51,467 bases of DNA from Bacillota bacterium (lineage in GTDB: Bacteria > Bacillota > SHA-98 > UBA4971), in assembly GCA_012516125.1 (NCBI GenBank), contig JAAYXB010000010.1, forward strand, positions 79,984-131,450. Direction: 5' to 3'. Both the position numbers and the translations under genes were made by a program. Numbering within the stretch: the first letter of the stretch is position 1; every line of letters begins with the position of its first letter. Of this stretch, positions 1 through 7,489 are shown piece after piece. The notes beneath the pieces are model-generated. The model searched no databases, was not told the origin of the DNA, and was given only the letters and a program-made list of their open reading frames with translations.

Positions 1-8
1 CAGGCGTT

Positions 9-17
9 CCCTCCTCT
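9..17 (-). promoter_or_regulatory. Ribosome binding site of a gene starting beyond the left edge
   Basis: Read on the minus strand, this is an AGAGGAGGG-type Shine-Dalgarno sequence about eight bases before the window edge. It lies downstream of the MoaD-like gene in the same direction. Nearly every operon gene here has such a site 6-11 bases before its start, so I infer that the next operon gene starts just outside the window. The 13-base-period direct repeat of CGTCCCTCTCC (29-39 and 42-52) and the palindrome GGACGCGCGTCC (55-66) also lie in this short gap. Confidence 0.5.
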
Positions 18-73
18 CCATGCACGCGCGTCCCTCTCCCACGTCCCTCTCCGCGGACGCGCGTCCTCCAGGC

Positions 74-301
74 TCACCCGCCCCCGACAGGGGTCAGAAT
101 GTGCACGTTCGCACCATCGGTGAGCACAGTGTCCTCGTCCGCGCGCCGGCCGTTCACGAGCACAATGATATACACCCTGTCCTCTATCTTGAGGCGGTCG
201 AGGAGGTCGGAAAGCTTCGCGCCTTCCTCGAATTCCATCTGGAACTTGTCTTCTTTCGCATACTTCCGCATGGTTCCGAACAGGACGACGTTAACTTTCA
301 T
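74..301 (-). CDS. MoaD/ThiS family ubiquitin-like sulfur carrier protein
   Basis: This 75-residue beta-grasp protein ends in TPVGGG. In MoaD/ThiS proteins the C-terminal Gly-Gly is adenylated and thiocarboxylated to deliver sulfur, for example for molybdopterin synthesis. The start at 301 is chosen because AGGAGG stands nine bases upstream and the protein then begins MKVNVVLFGTMRKYA, typical of the family; longer in-frame starts lack this support. It is the last gene visible in the operon with molybdenum-hydroxylase subunits, so a role in cofactor supply is likely. No partner activating enzyme (MoeB/ThiF) is visible, and MoaD-like proteins also accompany tungsten enzymes, so the exact role is open. 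Its ribosome binding site directly abuts a repeat element (copy A). Confidence 0.85.
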   Translation of the reverse strand: MKVNVVLFGTMRKYAKEDKFQMEFEEGAKLSDLLDRLKIEDRVYIIVLVNGRRADEDTVLTDGANVHILTPVGGG

Positions 302-317
302 CGTCTGTAGACCTCCT

Positions 318-513
318 CTAAGTGAAGGCGCGTTAGCCCTTGTTCCTTTGCCAATAGTTGGCGGGTTGCCGGTGTTGCACTCGGGGACGGCGCCCCAAGC
401 GGGGCGCCTTGACAAAATCCGGCCCGTCGGGCGAGTGGCCGGATTTTGACACCCCTCGTGCAATCACCGGCAACCCCTCCCAAAAGTCGGGAGCGCTTCT
501 GCCGCCTCACTCG
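318..513. repeat. Nested-palindrome intergenic element, copy A (long form)
   Basis: The ends are CTAAGTGAAGGCGCG (318-332) and an inverted relative at about 499-513. Inside lie nested perfect arms: GGGTTGCCGGTG (363-374) with CACCGGCAACCC (465-476), TTGCAC (375-380) with GTGCAA (458-463), GGCGCCCC (389-396) with GGGGCGCC (401-408), and CAAAATCCGGCC (413-424) with GGCCGGATTTTG (437-448). A small CTCCC/GGGAG hairpin follows. The right end contains the TGA stop of xdhB (507-509), and the left end abuts the AGGAGG of the MoaD-like gene, so the element fills the whole gap between the two genes. Similar copies lie at 4290, 16852, 41830, 43325 and 49031. Confidence 0.85.
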
Positions 514-1421
514 GCGTTCCCCGAAAGCAGGCCGAGCAAACCCTCGTACAGGAGGTTACACGCCATTTCCTGACGGTACGCCTGCGATCCCCTGATGTCG
601 GTTATGGGCATCACGTCGCGGAACGCAAGGCGCGAGATGTGTCTCGCGGTCGCCGCGTCCAGCCTCTTGCCATCGAGTGCCTTCTCCACCGTGCGGGCCC
701 TTACGACCGTGGGCGCCACGGCGCCGAAGGCCACGCGTGCGTCCTCAAACGTGTCGGGACCCAGGCGCCGCGCGGCGAACGCCACACTCACGACGGATAT
801 GGCCAGCGACTTCCTCTGGCCCAACTTGCGGAAGAACGAGACGTGCTCCGGCCCGTGCGCCCGGAACCTCACCCCAAGGACGATCTCGTCGGGGGCGAGA
901 GCCGACCTCTTGGGCCCCACGAAGAACGACTCCACGCCGACGCTTCGCACCCCGCGGGGGCCTGCAACATCGACCGACGCCTCCAGAGCGAAAAGCGGGG
1001 GTATGACATCGCCTGCCGGCGAGGCGGTACACATGTTCCCGCCGATGGTCCCTCTCCCCCTTATCTGGGGTGAGCCTACATGAGCGCAGGCGTCCGCGAG
1101 CAGCGGGGCAGCCGCCCTCACAAGGGGAGACGATGCGACCTCGGCGTGGGTGGCGAGCGCCCCCACCCACACCACGTCGCTTTCGCCCACGCTCTCGGCT
1201 TCGTCCTCGCCACGTGCCCCGGCCCTCTTTTCGACCCGTATCTCGCGAAGCTCGTGGAGCCGGCTTATGTCCACCAGGACCGCCGGGGAACGCCTGTCCT
1301 CCTTGAGCTCAACAACGAGGTCCGTCCCCCCGGCTATGACGCGCGCCTCGGACCCCCACCTTGCGAGGGCCTCGACAGCCTCATCCACGCTTTCAGGGAC
1401 CGTGACGCTAAACGGCCTCAC
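507..1421 (-). CDS. xdhB: Molybdenum hydroxylase FAD-binding subunit (XdhB/CoxM family)
   Basis: This 304-residue protein is the FAD subunit of a xanthine-dehydrogenase-type molybdenum hydroxylase; it passes electrons from the 2Fe-2S subunit to NAD or another acceptor. The FAD-binding motifs VIAGGTDL (residues 28-35) and TIGGNMCTASPAGD (from about 125) are intact, and the C-terminal CO-dehydrogenase flavoprotein domain follows. It starts with GTG at 1421, which overlaps the PreA stop by four bases (GTGA), so the two are translationally coupled. Its stop codon lies inside repeat element A. The 2Fe-2S subunit is 6 kb upstream in the same operon; the molybdenum-binding large subunit is not in the window. 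Confidence 0.92.
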   Translation of the reverse strand: MRPFSVTVPESVDEAVEALARWGSEARVIAGGTDLVVELKEDRRSPAVLVDISRLHELREIRVEKRAGARGEDEAESVGESDVVWVGALATHAEVASSPLVRAAAPLLADACAHVGSPQIRGRGTIGGNMCTASPAGDVIPPLFALEASVDVAGPRGVRSVGVESFFVGPKRSALAPDEIVLGVRFRAHGPEHVSFFRKLGQRKSLAISVVSVAFAARRLGPDTFEDARVAFGAVAPTVVRARTVEKALDGKRLDAATARHISRLAFRDVMPITDIRGSQAYRQEMACNLLYEGLLGLLSGNAE

Positions 1422-2623
1422 ATCGCTCCCACCTTCGGCTTAAGCTGTATGCACTCGTAGACCGGGCAGACCGTGGCGCACATGCCGCAGCCTTTGCACT
1501 TGTTCTCGTCCACCCTGGGCAGGCGGTTTGAGTCGAGCTCGATGGCCTGGTGCCCTCCGTCCCTGCAGGCGATGTAGCAGAGGTCGTCCTTGACGCATGT
1601 CTCGTGGTTGATCGTGGCGACGACCTTGTGCTTGCGCGAGAGCTGCGAGTGCTCCACGATGTATGGAAGGGATCTGCCGACAAGCTCCCGGACGGAGCTC
1701 ATGCCCTTCTCCTCGAGGTAAACGTCGAGGCCGTCGATGAGGTCCTCGATGATCCTGAACCCGTGGCGCATCACCGCCGTGCAGAGCTGGATGTTGGTGG
1801 CACCTGCCAGGAGAAACTCCACGGCGTCCCTCCATGTGCTGATGCCGCCGACCGCCGCGATGGGGATGTCGACCGCTTTCGCGATCTCAGCCACGCACCG
1901 GAGGGCCACAGGTTTGATCGCAGGGCCGGAATACCCGCCGAACGTGGAGTATCCGCCCACGTTCGGGTACGGCACGAACGTGTCGAGGTCGATGCCGATG
2001 AGGCTCTTCAGTGTGTTGATGGCGCATACGCCATCCGCCCCCGACCTCTTGACGGCGCGCGCCGCGGCGGTGATGTCGGCTATCTGCGGGGTCAACTTGA
2101 TGATGACCGGGACGCGCTTCGCGGCCTCCTTGACCCAGCGTGCGGTGCGCTCCGTGAGCTCGGGGTCCTGGCCGATGGTGGAGCCCATGCCCCGCTCAGG
2201 CATACCGTGCGGGCACGAGAAGCTGCATTCGATGAGGTCCACGCCGGCCGCCTCGAGCCTGCGCACAAGCTCCTGCCAGTCCTCTTTCTTTGCCCCCATG
2301 ATGCTGGCGCCGACCACTCTGTCAGGGTACTCTTTCTTGAGGGCCTTCACATCCTTCTCGACCTCGTCGATGTGACGCTCGGAGATGAGGTCGATGTTCT
2401 CGAGGCCCACGAGCTTCTTGTCCTCGTAGTCGAGCCCCGCCATCATGGGGTACACGAGCTCGACGACCTCGGTTTCGACCGAGGTCGTCTTGAGGATCGC
2501 CCCTCCCCAGCCGGCCTCGAACGCCCTCGCGACCATCTCCGCACTATCTGTGGGTGGCGCCGCTGCGAGCGTGAACGGGTTTGGGAACTTCACTCCACAG
2601 AACTCGATAGATAGGTCTGCCAT
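1418..2623 (-). CDS. preA: Dihydropyrimidine dehydrogenase-like subunit PreA
   Basis: This 401-residue protein has a dihydroorotate-dehydrogenase-type FMN barrel, with the catalytic-loop sequence CSFSCPHGMPERGMG near residues 133-147. Two 4Fe-4S clusters follow in the last 60 residues (CVKDDLCYIAC, then CKGCGMCATVCP). This is the domain order of E. coli PreA, the FMN/Fe-S half of NAD-dependent dihydropyrimidine dehydrogenase, which reduces uracil and thymine with PreT. The start at 2623 follows GGAGGG by seven bases. The PreT-like partner is in the same operon, separated by an M1-like gene. An alternative reading is that PreA and PreT replace the single large YgfK protein of enterobacterial purine clusters, which combines related domains. 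The substrate cannot be told from sequence alone. Confidence 0.9.
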   Translation of the reverse strand: MADLSIEFCGVKFPNPFTLAAAPPTDSAEMVARAFEAGWGGAILKTTSVETEVVELVYPMMAGLDYEDKKLVGLENIDLISERHIDEVEKDVKALKKEYPDRVVGASIMGAKKEDWQELVRRLEAAGVDLIECSFSCPHGMPERGMGSTIGQDPELTERTARWVKEAAKRVPVIIKLTPQIADITAAARAVKRSGADGVCAINTLKSLIGIDLDTFVPYPNVGGYSTFGGYSGPAIKPVALRCVAEIAKAVDIPIAAVGGISTWRDAVEFLLAGATNIQLCTAVMRHGFRIIEDLIDGLDVYLEEKGMSSVRELVGRSLPYIVEHSQLSRKHKVVATINHETCVKDDLCYIACRDGGHQAIELDSNRLPRVDENKCKGCGMCATVCPVYECIQLKPKVGAM

Positions 2624-2664
2624 CTCCGGTCCCTCCTGCGAGTCAGAATACATGATTGTACGGA

Positions 2665-4269
2665 TTATGGACTCGACCCGGGCGTAAGGATAGCTCTGCA
2701 GTGCCTCCAGCTCCGATTGGGAAGGTAAGCGTCCGGGTCAAGAATAACGCAGCTCACCGGGTGTTTCGTGCAGATCACGAGGACCTGATCCCGCCCGCTG
2801 AGAGTGACTTTCTCACGTGTCTTCCACTCATCGCCCGTGAGCAGCACATCCGCCTGGACGGGTCCCACGGCGTCGCCCATGTTGACAAGGGAGAACTTCG
2901 TCACGAAGCCGCCCCCCGGTTTCGGGGAGCAGCGGGCGTTACGGATCTCGTATGCGAAACTTGCGGTCGTGCCGAGCCACTGCCTGATAAGGCTATCGAC
3001 CGGCTTGCCCGACACTCTCTCTGCGACCTTGACGAACTCCGCAAGCCCGGATGGCTTCGCCCGGTACATCGACACGTGCCGCCTGAGCGTCTCGAAGAAG
3101 GCCTCGTTTCCAAGGGTATAGTGAACGAGCCTCAGCACGAGGGCTGCCCTGATGCATACATGCCTCGGCGCGTCAAGCACGCGGCTTCTCGCCCATGAGA
3201 GAACGCTTTCCTCGGCGCCCGAGCCGATGGCCGAATCAGCGGCGTACCTGTCGATTTCCTCGTGAATGAGCGCCGCCCTCGCCTCATCGCCCAGGACGCG
3301 CCCGACGGTCTCGTACGCCATCGACCGTGCCAGCGCCTCGTGAAACCACGTGTCGCCGAACCCCACGGATATGGGGCTGCCCCACCAGATGTGGGCCGTT
3401 TCATGGGCGAGGGCCGCGACAAGCCGCACGAGGTGCTCGTCCCCTGGGTACTGGCGCCTCAGGACGGCCACAAAACGCCGGGCCACGGGCTCACCAAGCA
3501 TCGAAACATAGGCATCGATCACGCCGCAGAAGAGGTCCATGGCCTGCAAGGCCTGGTCCTTGAGACGAGGCCCGAGATAAAGCTCGAGTTCCACGCCTCT
3601 ATACGTTCTACGCTCCAGCGCGAATCTGCCCGATGTGAGCGCAAGGCCCGAGAGGGGTTCGCGCGCCTCCCAGACGTACACGGCCTGATCCTCGGTTTCT
3701 GACGACACGGCGAGGTCCCCGTCTGTGACGGCGATCATCCCTGGGAACGTCGCACACGAGACTCTCGCCGTGAACGAGTCGAACCCCGCTCCTACCGGGT
3801 ACCACGCGGACCTGCGTGAAAGGCGCAGGCCGCCCTCGTCTATGTGCGCCCACCTGCCGCCGGCCGGCCGCCCGGCATATACGAAGGTAAGCCGCGCTTC
3901 CTGCCCCTCGTTGAGAGGCCTCGGCAGGTGAACCCACACTGCCTTGAGGCCGGGCGCGTCGGCAAGCTCGACCTCGCGCGTGTCCAGGCGCTCGCCGTCC
4001 ATGGCCACGGCCCGCACGGCAAGTCCGCTGTTCAGGATGAAACAGTGCCTGGTCACGCCGGATGCGAGCGCCCTGAGGACGAGAATAGCGGTGGCCTCGA
4101 GCCTTCCCTGTTCAACGTCGGTGCGCACAGAGATGTCGTAGTGCGTAACCGTGGCCTCGTCGCCCGAGCGCGCGAGCGACGAGAAGAGATGAGTCCGCTT
4201 TTGCCTCGCCACCCAGCCAATGCCCATCGCCCGCATCTCACCTCCGCGCGTTTCCGAGTGCAAGTTCAT
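2665..4269 (-). CDS. M1-like (gluzincin) metallopeptidase-fold protein
   Basis: This 534-residue protein has an N-terminal beta-sandwich like the M1 aminopeptidase amino domain (about 40-220) and a gluzincin-type catalytic region. HETAH (residues 289-293) gives the two zinc histidines and the base, and the third ligand is Glu311 in WFHEALA. The spacing between HEXXH and this Glu is 17 residues, not the usual 18. I see no GxMEN exopeptidase motif where M1 aminopeptidases carry it, so it may not be a typical aminopeptidase. The C-terminal helical part (ALVLRLVHYTLGNEAFFETLRR) is M1-like. No signal peptide is clear. It sits between preT and preA in a catabolic operon, where a peptidase is unexpected. 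AGGAG lies ten bases before the start, and repeat element B is just upstream. Confidence 0.75.
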   Translation of the reverse strand: MNLHSETRGGEMRAMGIGWVARQKRTHLFSSLARSGDEATVTHYDISVRTDVEQGRLEATAILVLRALASGVTRHCFILNSGLAVRAVAMDGERLDTREVELADAPGLKAVWVHLPRPLNEGQEARLTFVYAGRPAGGRWAHIDEGGLRLSRRSAWYPVGAGFDSFTARVSCATFPGMIAVTDGDLAVSSETEDQAVYVWEAREPLSGLALTSGRFALERRTYRGVELELYLGPRLKDQALQAMDLFCGVIDAYVSMLGEPVARRFVAVLRRQYPGDEHLVRLVAALAHETAHIWWGSPISVGFGDTWFHEALARSMAYETVGRVLGDEARAALIHEEIDRYAADSAIGSGAEESVLSWARSRVLDAPRHVCIRAALVLRLVHYTLGNEAFFETLRRHVSMYRAKPSGLAEFVKVAERVSGKPVDSLIRQWLGTTASFAYEIRNARCSPKPGGGFVTKFSLVNMGDAVGPVQADVLLTGDEWKTREKVTLSGRDQVLVICTKHPVSCVILDPDAYLPNRSWRHCRAILTPGSSP

Positions 4270-4289
4270 ATATCGCAGGCTCCTGCCGC

Positions 4290-4487
4290 CAAGTAGGGGT
4301 CCGTTAGCTCCTCCTCGCTTGCCAACATCTGGCGGGCTCCCGGCGTTGCGCTCGGGGACAGCGCCCTAAGCGAGGCGCGCTCCACCAAAGCCCGGCCCGT
4401 AGGGCGGGTGGGCGGATTTCGACACCCATCGTGCAACTACCGGCAACCCTTCCCAGAAGGCGGATGCATTTCTGCACCCCTACTTAC
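4290..4487. repeat. Nested-palindrome intergenic element, copy B (long form)
   Basis: The ends are AAGTAGGGGTCCG (from 4291) and its inverted partner TGCACCCCTACTTAC (4472-4486). The internal layout matches copy A: a GGGCTCCCGGCGTTGCGC arm, a paired CGGGGACAGCGCC region and a GTGCAACTACCGGCAACCC arm. The TAG stop codon of the PreT-like gene (4480-4482) lies inside the right terminal repeat. The left end stops about 20 bases before the M1-like gene's start, next to its ribosome binding site. Confidence 0.8.
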
Positions 4488-5886
4488 AAACCCGTCGCAG
4501 GTAAGCATCGATGGCCTTCGCCGCTCTCTTTCCTTCGGCAACCGCCTGCACCACCGTCGCGCCGCCGTTCGCAGCATCGCCCCCGGCGAACACGCCCTCG
4601 ACCGAGGTCATCTGGGTTTCTCGGCACACCTCGATGGCGCCCGCTTTCCCGGCGGCAAGACCGCCGAAAAGCTCGACAAGCCCAGGCCAGGGCGCCTGGC
4701 CTGTGGCCACGATGGCGGTGGGTACCTCGATTATATGCTCACTCCCGGGGATCATTTCCGGCCTTCTCCGCCCGCTCGAGTCGGGCTCGCCCAGGCGAGT
4801 CCGCACGCACTCGACTCCCGTGAGGCGTCCGCCGTCCTCGACGAACCGCACCGGAGTCGTAAGGAACTCGAACTTCACTCCCTCGGCCGCGGCGAACTCG
4901 TACTCCCTCTTCCAGGCGGGCATTTCGTCGTGCGAGCGTCGATAGAGCACCACGACCTCCGAGGCGCCGCAGCGGAGCGCCGCGCAGGCGGCATCCATCG
5001 CCACGTTCCCGCCGCCGATGACCACCACTTTTCCAGCAAGGCGTACGTCATCGCCGGCGGCCACCTTTCTCAGGAACTCGCCCGCCTGGAGAACGCCGGG
5101 GAGGTCCTCTCCTCGGACCCCGAGCGATGACTGGTACCCGAGGCCCGGGGAAAGGAACACCGCGTCATGCGACCTGCGGATTTCGGCGGCCGCAACGTCC
5201 CTCCCCACGCGAACCCCTGTCTTGACCTCCACACCGGACGATTCAAGCACGGCGCCCACCTCGGCCTCGGCGACAGCGAGCGGCAGCCTGTACCGGGGTA
5301 TCCCGTGGACTAGAAGCCCGCCGGGCCTCTCCTCGGCCTCGTAGACCGTTACAGCGTGTCCAAGCCTCGCAAGCTCGTGGGCGCAGGCAAGCCCCGCGGG
5401 GCCTGATCCGATGACCGCCACCTTCTTTCCGGTGGGCGCGCCCGGCCCGGGCAGCTTGATTCCCCGTTTCATCTCCTCGTCGGCCACGAACCGCTGAAGC
5501 GCAGCGATGGCTATCGGTTCCGACAGGTTCGTGCTAGAGCATCTTTTCTCGCAAAGCTCCTCCGCCGGGCAGACCCTCGCGCAAACCCCTGCAAAAACGT
5601 TGGCCTCGCGCATGAGCCGCGCGGCGCCGACGAAATTCCTTGTCTTAAGCCTCCGGATGAATCCCGGCACGTCCACACCGGCAGGGCACCCCGCGACGCA
5701 CGGGGCATCGTGACAGAAAAGGCACCTCGAAGCCTCGGCGAGCGCCTGGTGGATCGCAAGCCCCCGTTCAACTTCGTCGAACCCCGTCTTCCGCACTTCC
5801 GGTGAAAGCTCCTGCATCCTGGCTCTCACACCCATTTCAACGACTGCCTCCTCATTGAAGCGCTGCGAGGCAAGTGGCGTCCTCAC
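4480..5886 (-). CDS. preT: PreT-like NAD(P)H-dependent Fe-S/FAD oxidoreductase (GltD family)
   Basis: This 468-residue protein has an N-terminal cysteine-rich Fe-S domain (CLFCHDAPCVAGCP, then CARVCPAEELCEKRC, about residues 55-115). A two-dinucleotide-binding flavoprotein follows: VAVIGSGPAGLACAHELARL for FAD near 155 and VVVIGGGNVAMDAA for NAD(P) near 290. This is the glutamate-synthase small-subunit/PreT architecture, which moves electrons from NAD(P)H to a partner, here most likely PreA. It starts with GTG at 5886, overlapping the XdhC stop by four bases. Its stop codon falls inside repeat element B. The name rests on domain layout plus PreA in the same operon; a general sulfide-dehydrogenase or GltD-like role is the alternative. 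Confidence 0.82.
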   Translation of the reverse strand: MRTPLASQRFNEEAVVEMGVRARMQELSPEVRKTGFDEVERGLAIHQALAEASRCLFCHDAPCVAGCPAGVDVPGFIRRLKTRNFVGAARLMREANVFAGVCARVCPAEELCEKRCSSTNLSEPIAIAALQRFVADEEMKRGIKLPGPGAPTGKKVAVIGSGPAGLACAHELARLGHAVTVYEAEERPGGLLVHGIPRYRLPLAVAEAEVGAVLESSGVEVKTGVRVGRDVAAAEIRRSHDAVFLSPGLGYQSSLGVRGEDLPGVLQAGEFLRKVAAGDDVRLAGKVVVIGGGNVAMDAACAALRCGASEVVVLYRRSHDEMPAWKREYEFAAAEGVKFEFLTTPVRFVEDGGRLTGVECVRTRLGEPDSSGRRRPEMIPGSEHIIEVPTAIVATGQAPWPGLVELFGGLAAGKAGAIEVCRETQMTSVEGVFAGGDAANGGATVVQAVAEGKRAAKAIDAYLRRVCK

Positions 5887-6800
5887 TTTTTCTTGTTCTT
5901 GTTCTTTATCGAGATCATCTGTGCCACGATCGCCACGGCGATCTCCTGTGCGGTTTCCGCACCGATGTCAAGCCCTATCGGCGCGTGCACGCACGCCACA
6001 TCCTCCTGAGAGAAGCCCTCGCCGAGCAGCGCGTCGAAGGTAGCGCGCACCTTTGACCGGCTCCCGATCATGCCGATGTAGCTCGGGCGCGGCCTGCGTC
6101 TCAGGCACTCTGCGAGCACCTCCCGGTCATGGGCATGACCACGCGTGACGATGACCACGTACGTCCCAGCGTCCATTGGCACAGTGCGCGCCGCACCACC
6201 GAGGTCCGAGACGACCACTTCATCGGCCACGAGCTTTTCCCTGTCAGCAAACTCCGGCCGATCATCCACGACCACGACGCTGAACCCGGCCACGGTTGCA
6301 ATGTGGGCTACGGCGGCGCCCACGTGCCCCGCCCCGAACACATAGACTCTCGGCTTGGGGACGATGGGCTCGATGTAAACCCTCGCCGTGCCGCCGCAAA
6401 TCATCCCCAGGTTGTCCTGGGCCCCTGGCGCAAGCTCGAGTTCAACGAGCCTTGGCGTGCCCCCTGCCAGGGCGTCTCGCGCCTCGCGGATGATCCTGGC
6501 CTCGAGCGCCCCCCCGCCGACCGTGCCGAGCGTGGCCCCGTCGGGGAATACCAGCATTTTGAAGCCGGGAAGGCCCGGCGACGACGCCTGCGTCGCGATC
6601 ACGGTGGCCAGCGCCGCACGCCGGCCCTCGTCGATGAGGCGGGCTATCTCCTTGTAGATGGCCACGGAGTCGGCAGGAGCGGCACTGGTTACAGGTCCGC
6701 CAGGTCGCAATGCGAGTCCAGACCCGGTTCCAGACCCGCCTCCAGACTGACATTCGGGCCCTGGTCCCACCTCTGGTTCACGTGTACGTTCGGTGTTCAC
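5883..6800 (-). CDS. xdhC: XdhC/CoxI family molybdenum hydroxylase maturation protein
   Basis: This 305-residue protein has the XdhC N-terminal domain (TVGGGALEARI and MICGGTARVYIEP) and a C-terminal Rossmann domain (VYVFGAGHVGAAVAHI, near residue 145). XdhC proteins bind molybdenum cofactor, help its sulfuration and insert it into xanthine-dehydrogenase-type enzymes. GTG start at 6800 overlaps the MocA stop by four bases. The first 40 residues are a Gly/Ser-rich low-complexity tract, and the C-terminus is a short Lys/Asn run, both outside the usual family length. It lies between mocA and preT in the operon. Confidence 0.9.
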   Translation of the reverse strand: MNTERTREPEVGPGPECQSGGGSGTGSGLALRPGGPVTSAAPADSVAIYKEIARLIDEGRRAALATVIATQASSPGLPGFKMLVFPDGATLGTVGGGALEARIIREARDALAGGTPRLVELELAPGAQDNLGMICGGTARVYIEPIVPKPRVYVFGAGHVGAAVAHIATVAGFSVVVVDDRPEFADREKLVADEVVVSDLGGAARTVPMDAGTYVVIVTRGHAHDREVLAECLRRRPRPSYIGMIGSRSKVRATFDALLGEGFSQEDVACVHAPIGLDIGAETAQEIAVAIVAQMISIKNKNKKK

Positions 6801-7489
6801 TGCGAGCTCGTCCCTTTCTTCATGAAGAAATCACGTACTGGTCGTGGTGGCACGACAATCGGACTGCCGTAGCCGCCCCTACGCATCGTCTCCAGAGCCC
6901 GCTCGTAATCCTCCGCCGTGTCCAGGTCCTCGACCATCCCCGGCCTCCCCAACTCCACCCGGAGGACCCGGCCTTCGCGCCGCACGATGAGGTCGCGAAG
7001 CCCCTGCCCGTCGTCGGGCAGGTCCAGCACTCCCTGCCTGAGCGCGCTGGCGAAGAGAGTCGGATGGCCACCTCGACCGCCATACGTCGGCACCACGATG
7101 TCCACCCGAGGCCGCGCACGCCGGTACGCCTCCACGACCAGACCATAGTCCTCGGAGCAGATGCCAGGCTGGTCTGCCGGAGCAATGAAGAATGCTCCGG
7201 TCTCCGCAGCGAGCGCTCTCACCCCGGACTTGACGGACGAGAGCATCCCGAGGTGGTAATCGGCGTTGACGACGATGCGCATCCCCGGGCGGGCGCGCGA
7301 CATGAGCGCCGCCCGCACCACCTCGGCCTCGTGCCCCAGCACCACCACAACCTCATCGACGTCTGGCGCGGCAAGAGCCGCGTCAACCGCCGCCTCCACC
7401 ACCGTGCGGTCGCCCCAGGGGAGAACCTGCTTGAGCCTGCCCATCCTGCGCGACTCGCCCGCCGCCAGGATGACGGCAGCGCAGGTCAT
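6797..7489 (-). CDS. mocA: Molybdenum cofactor cytidylyltransferase-like protein (MocA/YgfJ)
   Basis: This 230-residue nucleotidyltransferase begins with the signature AAVILAAGESRRMGRLKQ (residues 4-21) and carries APADQP, the metal-binding aspartate motif. MocA adds CMP to molybdopterin to form the cytosine dinucleotide cofactor of xanthine-dehydrogenase-type enzymes; YgfJ relatives sit in purine clusters. ATG start at 7489 overlaps the stop of the 2Fe-2S subunit gene (ATGA). The neighbouring 2Fe-2S, XdhC and XdhB genes support a dedicated role in maturing a molybdenum hydroxylase. Confidence 0.9.
   Translation of the reverse strand: MTCAAVILAAGESRRMGRLKQVLPWGDRTVVEAAVDAALAAPDVDEVVVVLGHEAEVVRAALMSRARPGMRIVVNADYHLGMLSSVKSGVRALAAETGAFFIAPADQPGICSEDYGLVVEAYRRARPRVDIVVPTYGGRGGHPTLFASALRQGVLDLPDDGQGLRDLIVRREGRVLRVELGRPGMVEDLDTAEDYERALETMRRGGYGSPIVVPPRPVRDFFMKKGTSSQ

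Noticed and set aside
318-513. Copy A as a Rho-independent terminator only
   Set aside because: Hairpins are present, but there is no T-tract, the element has conserved ends over 195 bp, and it recurs elsewhere, so a repeat-element call fits better.
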